This document shows, in pieces, positions 35,046 through 43,328 of a DNA stretch of 64,000 nt. Within the stretch, counting starts at the first letter, position 1. Each line of letters begins with the position of its first letter. The stretch lies in NCBI RefSeq assembly GCF_021631985.1, contig NZ_CP070225.1, forward strand, positions 6,262,001 through 6,326,000, written 5' to 3'. Source of the DNA: Sandaracinus amylolyticus. GTDB taxonomy: Bacteria; Myxococcota_A; Polyangia; Polyangiales; Sandaracinaceae. The translations under genes were made by a program, and so were the position numbers. The notes beneath the pieces are model-generated. The model did not search any database and had not been told where the DNA came from. It worked only from the letters and a program-made list of their open reading frames with translations.

Positions 35046-36157
35046 AGATCGTCGTGTTCGGGCTCTCGATCTCGAGCGCGTGGGGCAACGGCCACGCGAC
35101 GCTCTGGCGTGGCCTCGTGCGCGCGCTCGACGCGATGGGGCACGAGGTCGTCTTCTTCGAGAAGGACGTCCCGTACTACGCGCAGCACCGCGACGTCGAC
35201 AAGCTCACGGGGCGCAGCCGTCTCGTGCTCTACGCCGAGCTCGCGCACGTCGAGACCCAGATCCGCAATCACTTCCGCGACTGCGACGTCGCGATGGTCA
35301 CGTCGTACTGCCCCGAGGGCGCGCTGCTCTGCGAGCGCGTGCTCGCCTCGAGCGCGAGCGTGCGCGCGTTCTACGATCTCGACACGCCGGTCACGCTCGA
35401 GCGCCTGCACGCGGGCGAGCGCGTGCCCTACCTGCCCTCGCAAGGGCTCGGCGGGTTCGATCTCGTGCTGAGCTACACCGGAGGGCGCGCGCTCGACGCG
35501 CTCCGTCGCGAGCTCGGCGCGCGACGCGTCGCGCCGCTCTACGGCAGCGTCGATCCCGACGTGCACGCGCCCGCGCCGCCGCGGCGCGAGTGGAAGGGCG
35601 ACTTCTCGTATCTCGGCACCTACGCCGCGGATCGTCAGGCTGCGCTCGACGCGCTCTTCCTCGCGCCGGCGCGCGCGCGGCCCGATCTGAAGTTCGTGAT
35701 CGGCGGCTCGATGTACCCCGAGGGATTCCCTTGGAGCTCCAACATCTGGTACGTCGCGCACGTCCCGCCGCCGCACCATCCCGCGTTCTACGCGAGCTCG
35801 CCGCTCACGCTGAGCGTCACGCGCGGGCCGATGAAGGAGATGGGCTGGTGTCCGTCGGGGCGGCTCTTCGAGGCCGCCGCGTGCGGCGTGCCGGTGCTCA
35901 GCGACGAGTTCGCGGGGCTCGAGGAGTTCTACACGCCGGGCTCGGAGATCCTCGTCGCGGAGGACGGCGACGACGCGATCGGCGCGATCGAGCGACCGCG
36001 CGAAGAGCTCGCACGGATCGCGCGCCGCGCCCGAGAGCGGACGCTCGCCGAGCACACCGCGACGAACCGTGCGCGCGAGCTGATCGCGCGTCTCGAGGAG
36101 GCCCGCAGGCCGATCGTGCACGCAGCGCCGGACGAGCGGCGCGCTGCCGGGGCGTGA
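35042..36157 (+). CDS. CgeB-like glycosyltransferase, paralogue of the 15568 gene
   Basis: 371 residues. It repeats the landmarks of the third CgeB-like gene of the first cluster: SAWGNGHATLWRGLVRAL, FYDLDTPVTLERL, YLGTYAADRQAAL and SGRLFEAAACGVPVLSDEF. The shared length and motif order show a gene duplication between the two loci. It is coupled to the lactonase-like gene by ATGA and followed after 67 bases by the nucleotidyltransferase. Confidence 0.82.
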   Translation: MKIVVFGLSISSAWGNGHATLWRGLVRALDAMGHEVVFFEKDVPYYAQHRDVDKLTGRSRLVLYAELAHVETQIRNHFRDCDVAMVTSYCPEGALLCERVLASSASVRAFYDLDTPVTLERLHAGERVPYLPSQGLGGFDLVLSYTGGRALDALRRELGARRVAPLYGSVDPDVHAPAPPRREWKGDFSYLGTYAADRQAALDALFLAPARARPDLKFVIGGSMYPEGFPWSSNIWYVAHVPPPHHPAFYASSPLTLSVTRGPMKEMGWCPSGRLFEAAACGVPVLSDEFAGLEEFYTPGSEILVAEDGDDAIGAIERPREELARIARRARERTLAEHTATNRARELIARLEEARRPIVHAAPDERRAAGA

Positions 36158-36224
36158 CGCGCAGCCCTCGCGTGCTCGAGGGCATCGACACGGGCGCGTG
36201 TGTCGCGCTCACCGAGGAGGATCG

Positions 36225-37022
36225 ATGACCTGGGGAATCGTGCCCGCGGCCGGGCTCGGCAGTCGGATCCAGCCGCTCGCGTTCTCGAAGGAGCTCCTGC
36301 CCGTCGGCAGCCGTCTCGAGGGAGGCATCGAGCGCCCGCGCGCGGTGAGCGAGTACCTCGTCGAGCGCATGATGATCGGCGGCGCGACGAAGATCTGCTT
36401 CGTCATCTCGCCGGGCAAGAGCGACATCGTCGAGTACTACGGCGGGCGCGTCGGAGGCGCGCCGGTCTGCTACGTCGTGCAGCCCGAGCCCAAGGGGCTC
36501 TGCGACGCGATCTTCCAGTCGCTGCCGCTGATCTCCGACGACGAGCCGGTGATCGTCGGGCTGCCCGACACCGTGTGGTTCCCCGAGAACGCACTGCGCG
36601 CGCTGCCCGACGACGAGCTCTCGTTCCTGTGCTTCCCGGTCGACGAGCCGCAGCACTTCGACGCGGTGGTGAGCGACGAGAAGGGTGCGGTGCGCGAGAT
36701 CCAGGTGAAGCGCGCCGACGCATCGAGCCGGTGGATCTGGGGCGCGTTCAAGATGCCGGGGCGCGTGCTCTCGGAGCTCCACACGCTCTGGGAGGAGCCC
36801 GATCGCGGCGATCCCTACGTGGGCACGCTGGTGAACGAGTGGCTCGCGCGCGGCGGTCGTGCGCGCGCGGTGCACGCGGGCACGGGCTACGTCGACGTGG
36901 GCACGCTGCACGGCTATCGCGACGCGCAGCGCCTGCTCGACGGTCGTGCGCGCGAGGGCGCGCCTCGTCCTTTCGCTGCGTCGGCGCGCGTGCCCGGGCT
37001 CGCGTCGTCGGCGTCGCGCTGA
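36225..37022 (+). CDS. Sugar-1-phosphate nucleotidyltransferase
   Basis: 265 residues, RmlA-like fold. The N-terminal PAAGLGSRIQPLAFSKELLP holds the signature loop and the catalytic Lys; GLPDTVWFPENAL bears the metal-binding Asp. It would activate a sugar 1-phosphate to a nucleotide sugar, feeding the epimerases and glycosyltransferases. It lacks the C-terminal acyltransferase of GlmU. GAGGAGG at 36214-36220 supports the ATG. Base specificity (dTTP, UTP or CTP) cannot be told from sequence. Confidence 0.85.
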   Translation: MTWGIVPAAGLGSRIQPLAFSKELLPVGSRLEGGIERPRAVSEYLVERMMIGGATKICFVISPGKSDIVEYYGGRVGGAPVCYVVQPEPKGLCDAIFQSLPLISDDEPVIVGLPDTVWFPENALRALPDDELSFLCFPVDEPQHFDAVVSDEKGAVREIQVKRADASSRWIWGAFKMPGRVLSELHTLWEEPDRGDPYVGTLVNEWLARGGRARAVHAGTGYVDVGTLHGYRDAQRLLDGRAREGAPRPFAASARVPGLASSASR

Positions 37023-37030
37023 CGACACAC

Positions 37031-37855
37031 ATGCCGGTCGACGCGCTGCTCGACGCGCTCGTGCGCGGCGATCCGATCGCCGGGGTGTGCGTGGTCGTCG
37101 CGCACCCCGACGACGAGACCGCGTTCGCCGGGCTGTGCCTCGCCGATCGCGCCGATCACCTGCACCTCGTCCATCTCACCGATGGCGCACCGGTCGACTC
37201 GTGGTTCGCGCACAACGCGGGGTGCACGACGCGCGAGGCCTACGCCGCGCTGCGCGCGCGCGAGCTCGACGGAGCGCTCGCGGAGCTCGGGCTCGAGCGG
37301 GCCCGCCGGACCCCGCTCGGTGCACGCGATCAGGAGGCCGCCGACGCGCTGCCCGATCTCGCGCGCGAGATCGCGCGGATCGTCGCGCACCAGAGGCCCG
37401 CGCTGGTGATCACCCACGCGTACGAGGGGGGTCATCCCGATCACGATGCAGCGGCGTTCGCGGTGCGCGCCGCGCTCCGTCTGCTGCCCGCCGACGTCGC
37501 GCGCCCGGCGCTCGCGGAGATGGCCTCGTACCACGCCGGCGAAGGAGAGCGCCTCGCGCGCGGGTTCTTGCCGCGGCCCACCGATGCGCGACGTCGGGCC
37601 CGCACGGCCACGCACGAGGAGCGCGCGCGGAAGCGTCGCGCGCTCGATCGGTTCGTGTCGCAGCGCGAGGTGCTGCGCGCGCTCGATCCCGACGGCGAGC
37701 TGTTCCGTCCCGCGGCGATCGAGGACTTCGGCGCGCCGCCGCACGAAGGAACGCTCCACTACGAGCGCCATCGCTGGCGACTCGATGGCGCGGCGTTCCG
37801 CGCACGGGTGGCGCGCGCCGCGTCGGCCCTCGGCGTGCAGACGGTGCTCCCGTGA
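37031..37855 (+). CDS. PIG-L family N-deacetylase
   Basis: 274 residues. The zinc motif AHPDDE occurs near residue 25 and the second histidine motif GGHPDHDAA near 135. PIG-L enzymes remove N-acetyl groups from GlcNAc-containing glycans or glycosides (GlcNAc-PI, mycothiol and bacillithiol precursors, some antibiotics). With an inositol-phosphate synthase and glycosyltransferases in the window, a GlcNAc-inositol-like intermediate is conceivable but unproven. It overlaps the next start by four bases (GTGA). Confidence 0.87.
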   Translation: MPVDALLDALVRGDPIAGVCVVVAHPDDETAFAGLCLADRADHLHLVHLTDGAPVDSWFAHNAGCTTREAYAALRARELDGALAELGLERARRTPLGARDQEAADALPDLAREIARIVAHQRPALVITHAYEGGHPDHDAAAFAVRAALRLLPADVARPALAEMASYHAGEGERLARGFLPRPTDARRRARTATHEERARKRRALDRFVSQREVLRALDPDGELFRPAAIEDFGAPPHEGTLHYERHRWRLDGAAFRARVARAASALGVQTVLP

Positions 37856-38901
37856 ACGTGCTCTCGATCTCGTACGCGCTCGCGCCGGTGGACGCCGACG
37901 CGGTCGGCGGCGCGGAGGTGGTGCTCGCGCAGATCGACGCCGCGCTGGTGCGCGCGGGCCACGGATCGATCGTGATCGCGCCCGCGGGATCGCGGGTCCG
38001 AGGGGCGCTCGTCGCGACACCGGCGGTCCCCGACGTGATCGACGATGCAGCCCGCGAGCGTGCGATCGACGCGAGCCGGCGCGCGGCGGAGTACGCGCTC
38101 GCGACGTTCGCGATCGACGTGGTGCTCGCGCACGGGCTCGACTTCGAGGCGACGCTGCCCGCGACGAGCGTGCCGATCGTCGTGGTGCTCCACATGCCGA
38201 TCTCGTTCTACGCGCCGGGCGTGCTGGAGCGCGCGGCCGCGCGGGAGAACGTGCAGCTCGTGTGCGTCTCGCGCTCGCAGGCGGCCGACGTGCCGAGCGT
38301 GATCCGAGCGCGGGTGCGCGTGGTGGAGAACGGCATCGACCTCGCGCGCTACGCGCCGCGCGCGCGCAAGCACGGATATGCGCTCGCGCTCGGCCGGGTG
38401 TGCCCCGAGAAGAACCTGCCCGCCGCGATCGCCGGCGCGCGTCACGCCGGCGTGCCGCTGCTGATCGCCGGCGCGGTGTTTCCCTACGAAGCGCACGAGC
38501 GTCACTTCCGCGAGGCGATCGCGCCCGAGCTCGGGCGTGACGTGCGCTGGCTCGGTCCGGTGCAGGGCGCGCGCAAGCGGCGCCTGCTCGCGGGCGCGCG
38601 CTGCGTGCTGGTCCCGAGCCTCGTCGCGGAGACGAGCTCGCTCGTCGCGATGGAGGCGCTCGCGTCGGCCACCCCGGTGATCGCGTACCCGAACGGCGCG
38701 CTCGCGGACGTGGTCGAGGACGGACGCACCGGCTTCTTGGTGAACGATGCGCGCGCGATGGGCGACGCGATCGCGCGCCTGCACGAGATCGATCCGCGCG
38801 TGTGTCGCGCCGCGGCGGAGGCGCGCTTCGATCTCGCCCGCACGAGCGCGCGCTGGATCGATCTGCTCGTGCAGCGTCGCGAGGGCGAGCGTGCCGCGTG
38901 A
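37852..38901 (+). CDS. Glycosyltransferase family 4 (GT-B)
   Basis: 349 residues. N-terminal VGGAEVVLAQIDAALVRAGH is the GT4 acceptor-side motif; VENGIDLARYAPR and LALGRVCPEKNLPAAI mark the inter-domain region; VPSLVAETSSLVAMEALASATPVIAY is the donor-binding E-x7-E segment. It would transfer a sugar in a retaining reaction. It is coupled to the PIG-L gene; an MshA/MshB-like order of transferase and deacetylase is suggestive but the proteins are not close enough to name. Confidence 0.86.
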   Translation: MNVLSISYALAPVDADAVGGAEVVLAQIDAALVRAGHGSIVIAPAGSRVRGALVATPAVPDVIDDAARERAIDASRRAAEYALATFAIDVVLAHGLDFEATLPATSVPIVVVLHMPISFYAPGVLERAAARENVQLVCVSRSQAADVPSVIRARVRVVENGIDLARYAPRARKHGYALALGRVCPEKNLPAAIAGARHAGVPLLIAGAVFPYEAHERHFREAIAPELGRDVRWLGPVQGARKRRLLAGARCVLVPSLVAETSSLVAMEALASATPVIAYPNGALADVVEDGRTGFLVNDARAMGDAIARLHEIDPRVCRAAAEARFDLARTSARWIDLLVQRREGERAA

Positions 38902-39907
38902 GCTCGAGCTCGCGCGCGCCGAGCCGGCGCTGCGGGCGACGTGGATCGACGATCCCGACGCGCTGACCGCGATCACACGCGAGTGGGACGCGCTCTGCGA
39001 TGCATGCCCGTGGTCCTCGCCGTTCCTGCGGCCGACGTGGGTGATCCCGGCGCTGCGGCACCTCGGCCAGCAGGCGCGCGTGATCGTCGTACGGCGCGAG
39101 CGCGCGCTCGCCGGCGTGCTCCCGCTCGCGGCGCTCGAGCGCGAGCCCGGCACCTGGGTGCTCGCGGGGACGGGGCCGAGCGACGCGCTCGATCTGATCG
39201 CGCGCGAGCACGATGCCCGCATGGTCGCCCGGGTCGCGCTCGAGGCCGTGCACGCGCGCGGCGAGTGGCGTGCCCTCGAGCTGCACGAGCTCGCGGAGTC
39301 GTCCCCACTGCTCGCCGCCGCGCGCGCCGGGCACGCCGGGCGTGTGATCGTCGACGACGCGCTCTCGGTCTCGCCCGTGCTCACCTGGCCCGAGCCCGCG
39401 CGCACGCTCGACGACGTGCTCGCCGCGTCGTGGGCGCGCCGCGTTCGTTACGACCGCCGGCGCGCCGCACGCGAGTCGATCGTGCCGGAGATCGCGCGAG
39501 GCGAGCACGTCGACGAGGCGCTGCACGCATGGCGCACGAACCACGAGGCGCGCTGGGCCGCGCGCGGCGAGGCCGGCGCGCTCGTCGGGCGCCACACGTT
39601 CCTCGACGAGGCGGTGCGCGCGCTGCTGCGCGAGGGACGCGCCGAGCTCTGCTCGCTGCGCGCGAACGGCGCGCTCGCGGCGTCGTACCTCGTGCTGCGC
39701 GAGGGCACGTGGGCCGGGCTCTACCTCGGCGGCTTCGATCCCGCGCTCGCGCGATCGAGCCCGCTCGTCGTGCTGATCGCGGAGATCGTCGAGCGCCTCG
39801 CGCGAGAAGGCGTGCGCGCGTTCGACTTCCTGCGCGGGGCCGAGCCCTACAAGTACCAATGGGGCGCGCAGGATCGCGTGCTCCGCCGCGTGCGCGTGGA
39901 GCCATGA
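38891..39907 (+). CDS. CelD/BcsL-like GNAT acyltransferase
   Basis: 338 residues. Two GNAT-like halves: an N-terminal part with WDALCDACPWSSPFLRPTW, and a C-terminal part with WARRVRYDRRRAARE, LREGTWAGLYLGGFDP and the ending FDFLRGAEPYKYQWG. This is typical of acyltransferases in polysaccharide operons that acylate amino sugars. It directly follows a deacetylase and a glycosyltransferase, so a deacetylate-then-reacylate sequence is plausible. GTG 38891 overlaps the previous gene by 11 bases; it is the last gene of the second saccharide cluster. Confidence 0.82.
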   Translation: MPRELELARAEPALRATWIDDPDALTAITREWDALCDACPWSSPFLRPTWVIPALRHLGQQARVIVVRRERALAGVLPLAALEREPGTWVLAGTGPSDALDLIAREHDARMVARVALEAVHARGEWRALELHELAESSPLLAAARAGHAGRVIVDDALSVSPVLTWPEPARTLDDVLAASWARRVRYDRRRAARESIVPEIARGEHVDEALHAWRTNHEARWAARGEAGALVGRHTFLDEAVRALLREGRAELCSLRANGALAASYLVLREGTWAGLYLGGFDPALARSSPLVVLIAEIVERLAREGVRAFDFLRGAEPYKYQWGAQDRVLRRVRVEP

Positions 39908-39914
39908 ACGGCGG

Positions 39915-40748
39915 TCACAGCCAGCGGTGCACCACCTCGGCGACGCCTCCGCCGTTCTCGCTCGTCGCGCGCAGCACCTCGTTCGCGTGCCGCTTCACGT
40001 CCTGGGGCGCATGCCCCATCGCGAACGAACGACCCGCCCACGCGAACGCGGAGATGTCGTTGTACCAGTCGCCCACGTACGCGACGTCGGTGCGCCGCAC
40101 CCCGAGCCGCGCCGCGAGCGCCGAGAGCCCCGCGCTCTTCGTGCAGCCGCGCGCCTGCACGCGCACGCCCCACACTTCATCGCTGCCCATCGGAAACGCG
40201 ACCGCGCCGGCCGAGGGCGGTAGCGACTGTCCGAGCTCGTCGAGCGCGTTGCCCGCGACGTCGCGATTGCCGATCCCGAGCACGATCGCCACGTCGCGCA
40301 GCTCGGGCCACGCGAGCTCTTCGGGCGCGTGCAGACGCAGCTCGGGTGACCAGCCGATCACCCATGGCGCGAGCGACTCCGCGCCTCGCCGGGCGTGGAT
40401 CGCCTCGTGCGTGAGCACGAAAGGCGTGAGCCTCCGATCGGAGAACACCGTGAGCGCCGCCCGCGTGGCCTTGCCGGGAAGGCTCTTGCGCGCGATCAGC
40501 TCGCCCGTCGCGGGCTGCACCAGCTGCGCGCCGTCCGCGCACACGATCGGTGTGTCGATGCCGACCTCGCGCGCGGTCGGAAGCGCGCCGGAGGCGATGC
40601 GTCCGGTGACGATCGTGACGTACACACCCGCGGCGCGTGCTTCGCGGATCGCCGCGAGGTCCTCGGGCGCCACGGTGCGGTCGTCCTTCAACAGCGTGCC
40701 GTCGAGATCGACGGCGAGGATGCGATGTCGCGGTGCGGAGGCGTTCAC
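39915..40748 (-). CDS. HAD-superfamily (Cof-type) phosphatase
   Basis: 277 residues. HAD motif I is ILAVDLDGTLLKDD, motif II TIVTGRIAS, and motif IV GDWYNDISAFAWAG, with a Cof-type C2 cap between. It dephosphorylates a sugar phosphate or nucleotide-like compound; specificity unknown. GTG start. It converges on the acyltransferase with a seven-base gap and is divergent from the fusion gene at 41014. Confidence 0.85.
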   Translation of the reverse strand: MNASAPRHRILAVDLDGTLLKDDRTVAPEDLAAIREARAAGVYVTIVTGRIASGALPTAREVGIDTPIVCADGAQLVQPATGELIARKSLPGKATRAALTVFSDRRLTPFVLTHEAIHARRGAESLAPWVIGWSPELRLHAPEELAWPELRDVAIVLGIGNRDVAGNALDELGQSLPPSAGAVAFPMGSDEVWGVRVQARGCTKSAGLSALAARLGVRRTDVAYVGDWYNDISAFAWAGRSFAMGHAPQDVKRHANEVLRATSENGGGVAEVVHRWL

Positions 40749-40972
40749 GAGTACCTCGGCGCGGAACCACGTTCCGCGAGTCTCGCCAGCACGCCGGTCT
40801 CGCTTCCCGTTCGCGGTCTTCCCAAGTGCCTCGGAGACGACCCCAGGGAACTACGCCTGGCGGATCGGGTGCTGGCTGGCATCGATGTCGGGATCACGAG
40901 CCGTCTCACACCTGTTTCGGCACCGCGGCGATGCGCGCAAAGAGCGCCGGGCGCGGAGGGCGCGGAAACCAG

Positions 40973-40993
40973 CGCAATTCGGAGCGAATTGCG
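40973..40993. promoter_or_regulatory. Perfect 9-bp dyad before the fusion gene
   Basis: CGCAATTCG and CGAATTGCG flank the three bases GAG. The dyad ends eight bases before the AGGAGA ribosome-binding site of the gene at 41014, so a bound protein or an mRNA hairpin here could block expression. It is the only AT-containing symmetric element in the 265-base divergent gap. Confidence 0.4.
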
Positions 40994-41013
40994 ACCCGCG
41001 AGGAGAGCCCCGA

Positions 41014-42561
41014 GTGCACGTGTTCCGCGACGGAAGGCGCGACATCGACGTGCTCGCCCGCGTGCGCGCGCTCGCGAGATCGAGCGACGCGCTCGACACG
41101 CTGCTGCGCGCCGGCGAGCTCGAGTGCGCGCTGATCGACGCACGCGATCCCGCGGCGCGCGACGCGATCGCCTGGAGCGACGCCGCGGCGGATGCGGTGA
41201 TCGCGGGCACGCGCGTCGTCGCGCCTCCCCTGCCCTCGCCCGTGATCGATCGCGCGCCCGCATCGGTGCCCGAGGGCTTCGCCTACTACGCGGTCCATCC
41301 GCTCGACTACGCGCACGCCGCGATGCGCGCGGTGCCGCCGGGTGTGCCCGCGCTCGTGCTCGGCATCCGCACGATCGGCACGACGCTCTCCGCGATCGCC
41401 GCCGCCGCGCTGCGCGCGCGGGGGAGCACGGTCGTGCGCGCGACGGTGCGACCGAGCGGGCATCCCTTCGATCGACGCGCGACGCTCGATCCCGATCTCG
41501 CGATCCACACGCGCGCGCTCGCCGCGACGGGCGGCATCGCGCTGGTGATCGACGAGGGCCCCGGGCTGAGCGGCTCGTCGTTCCTCGCGGCCGCCGACGC
41601 GCTCGTCCTCGCGGGTGTGCCGCGCGAGCGCGTGATCCTCGTGCCGAGCCACGCGCCCGACGTCGATCGCCTCTGCGCGCCGGACGCGGCCTCGCGGTGG
41701 CGCGCGCTCCAGGTCGTCGTGGCGTCGCCGACCCGCGTCACGCCCGAGGGCGCCCGCGCGGAGATCTCCGCCGGCGCGTGGCGCACCTCGATGCTCGACG
41801 CGAGCGCGCCGTGGCCCCCGACCTGGCCCGCGATGGAGCGTCGCAAGCACGTCGCGCACGACGGAGCGGTGCTGAAGTACGAAGGCCTCGCGTGCTTCGG
41901 CGACGACGCGTGCGCGCGCGGCGAGGCGCTCGCGTCGCTCGGCATCTCACCACGCCTGCACCGACTGCCCGACGGCTTCGTGCGCTGGGAGCGCGCCCCC
42001 GGACGTTCCCTCTCTCCGCGCGATGCCCCGCCGCTCGACGCGATCGCCCGGGCGATCGCCGCGCGGCTCGAGCTCGCGCCGGTCACGCTCGAGGACGCCT
42101 CGGCGCTCGAGCGCGCGACCCGCGACAACGTGCGCGCGCTGCTCGATCTCGATCGCACGATCGCGCTCCCGCTCGCGCGCCCGGTGATCGCCGACGGGCG
42201 TCTCGCGCCGCACGAGTGGATCGCCGGGCCCGACGAAACGGTGCGCAAGGTCGACGCGATCTCGCACGGCGACGATCACTTCCTGCCCGGCCCGTGCGAT
42301 GTCGCGTGGGATCTCGCGGGCGCGATCGTCGAGTGGGATCTCGATCGCGCGCACACGGCCGCACTGCTCGATCGCTACGTGGGCACGACCGGCGATCGCG
42401 ACGCGCGTGCCCGCGTGCCTGCGTGGACGATCGCGTACCTCGCGTTCCGCACCGCGTGGCTCGCGATGGCGCGCGACGCCTGCGGCGGCGACGAGCGCAC
42501 GCGCCTGGCGCACGCCTCGGACGCGCTCCGCGCGCGCCTCGCTCGCGCGCTCCGTCGGTAG
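41014..42561 (+). CDS. Phosphoribosyltransferase-like / kinase-like fusion protein
   Basis: 515 residues. Around residues 90-190 it resembles a type I phosphoribosyltransferase: LGIRTIGTTLSAI matches the pyrophosphate loop and ALVIDEGPGLSGSSF the PRPP loop. The C-terminal third looks like an aminoglycoside-phosphotransferase-like kinase: SHGDDHFLPGP in place of the catalytic HGDxxxxN loop and CDVAWDLAGA in place of the metal-binding Asp segment. Neither assignment is secure. AGGAGA at 41001-41006 fixes GTG 41014. The divergent HAD gene may belong to the same pathway. Confidence 0.68.
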   Translation: MHVFRDGRRDIDVLARVRALARSSDALDTLLRAGELECALIDARDPAARDAIAWSDAAADAVIAGTRVVAPPLPSPVIDRAPASVPEGFAYYAVHPLDYAHAAMRAVPPGVPALVLGIRTIGTTLSAIAAAALRARGSTVVRATVRPSGHPFDRRATLDPDLAIHTRALAATGGIALVIDEGPGLSGSSFLAAADALVLAGVPRERVILVPSHAPDVDRLCAPDAASRWRALQVVVASPTRVTPEGARAEISAGAWRTSMLDASAPWPPTWPAMERRKHVAHDGAVLKYEGLACFGDDACARGEALASLGISPRLHRLPDGFVRWERAPGRSLSPRDAPPLDAIARAIAARLELAPVTLEDASALERATRDNVRALLDLDRTIALPLARPVIADGRLAPHEWIAGPDETVRKVDAISHGDDHFLPGPCDVAWDLAGAIVEWDLDRAHTAALLDRYVGTTGDRDARARVPAWTIAYLAFRTAWLAMARDACGGDERTRLAHASDALRARLARALRR

Positions 42562-42612
42562 GTATGCAGAATGCGCATGGGTCGAGCTCGACCCATGCGC
42601 GCTGCGCATACC
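42561..42612. terminator. Long bidirectional hairpin between convergent genes
   Basis: The core 42573-42600 is a perfect 28-base palindrome (half GCGCATGGGTCGAG). Outside it GGTATGC at 42561-42567 pairs with GCATACC at 42606-42612, giving a second seven-base stem after a five-base internal loop. It fills the 54-base gap between the convergent stops at 42561 and 42616, overlapping the TAG of the first gene. Confidence 0.6.
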
Positions 42613-42615
42613 TCC

Positions 42616-43146
42616 TCAGCGCTTCTCGATGCCGTGCTCGTCGAGGTGCTTCTTCAGCGCGGTGCCCTTGCCCGCGTCCTTCGGGCCGGGACCGTGCGTC
42701 TTCACCGTCTCGAGGTTGCGATCGCGCCGCTCCTCCTCGTCGAAGCGCGCGTCGCCGAGGATCTCCTCCTCCGCCGCACGACGCTCGCTCTCGCGCGCCT
42801 CGTTCGCCTCGCGCTCGCGGCGCTCCGCGCGCTCGTCCGCCGTCTCGAGATCGGCCATCGCGTTCGACAGCTCGAACTCGCGCTCCTCACCCACGCTCTC
42901 GTCGCTCACGTTCGCGTTCTCTCCCTTCGCGCTGCTCTTCTGCGGCGCCTCGCTTCGCATTCCGAGATGGCTGCGGCTCGCGGTCCCACCACGCGTGCTC
43001 CCACCGGTGGTGCTCGCGGTGCCGCCCTGGACGGCCACCGGACGGATCTCCTCGCTCTCCCGCGGCGCATCGCCGAGCCCGTGCGTCCCGCGAACTCCTC
43101 CCTTGGTCGCAGCCGGGTCCTTCGGTCGGTTCCCACGCGTCGCCAT
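42616..43146 (-). CDS. Small charged hypothetical protein
   Basis: 176 residues, low complexity. The first 75 residues are Gly/Thr/Ser/Pro-rich and probably disordered; residues about 80-135 are Glu/Arg/Ala-rich (ADERAERREREANEARESER) and probably a long helix or coiled coil; a basic end HLDEHGIEKR follows. No Cys, no signal peptide. A GGAGGTGA about six bases before the ATG supports a real gene. It may be a stress or DNA-associated protein, but no family is recognised. It is divergent from the stress-type SDR at 43329. Confidence 0.65.
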   Translation of the reverse strand: MATRGNRPKDPAATKGGVRGTHGLGDAPRESEEIRPVAVQGGTASTTGGSTRGGTASRSHLGMRSEAPQKSSAKGENANVSDESVGEEREFELSNAMADLETADERAERREREANEARESERRAAEEEILGDARFDEEERRDRNLETVKTHGPGPKDAGKGTALKKHLDEHGIEKR

Positions 43147-43328
43147 GCTCGATCACCTCCGAGCACATCGACTGCACCGTGCGTGCCCTCCTCTTTGCGT
43201 GACGATGCGCGCCCGCCCTCCGTGCGAGGACGTGGCGATCGACGACACCGGCGAGGCGCAGCGCCGCGCGCGCGGCGCGGAGCAGAGACGTTTCTCGACG
43301 GGCGCACGCGTTGCAGCCGCGTCCGCGC

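Noticed and set aside
42561..42612. Operator role for the 28-bp palindrome
   Set aside because: It lies between convergent stops with no promoter expected, so a terminator is the simpler reading.
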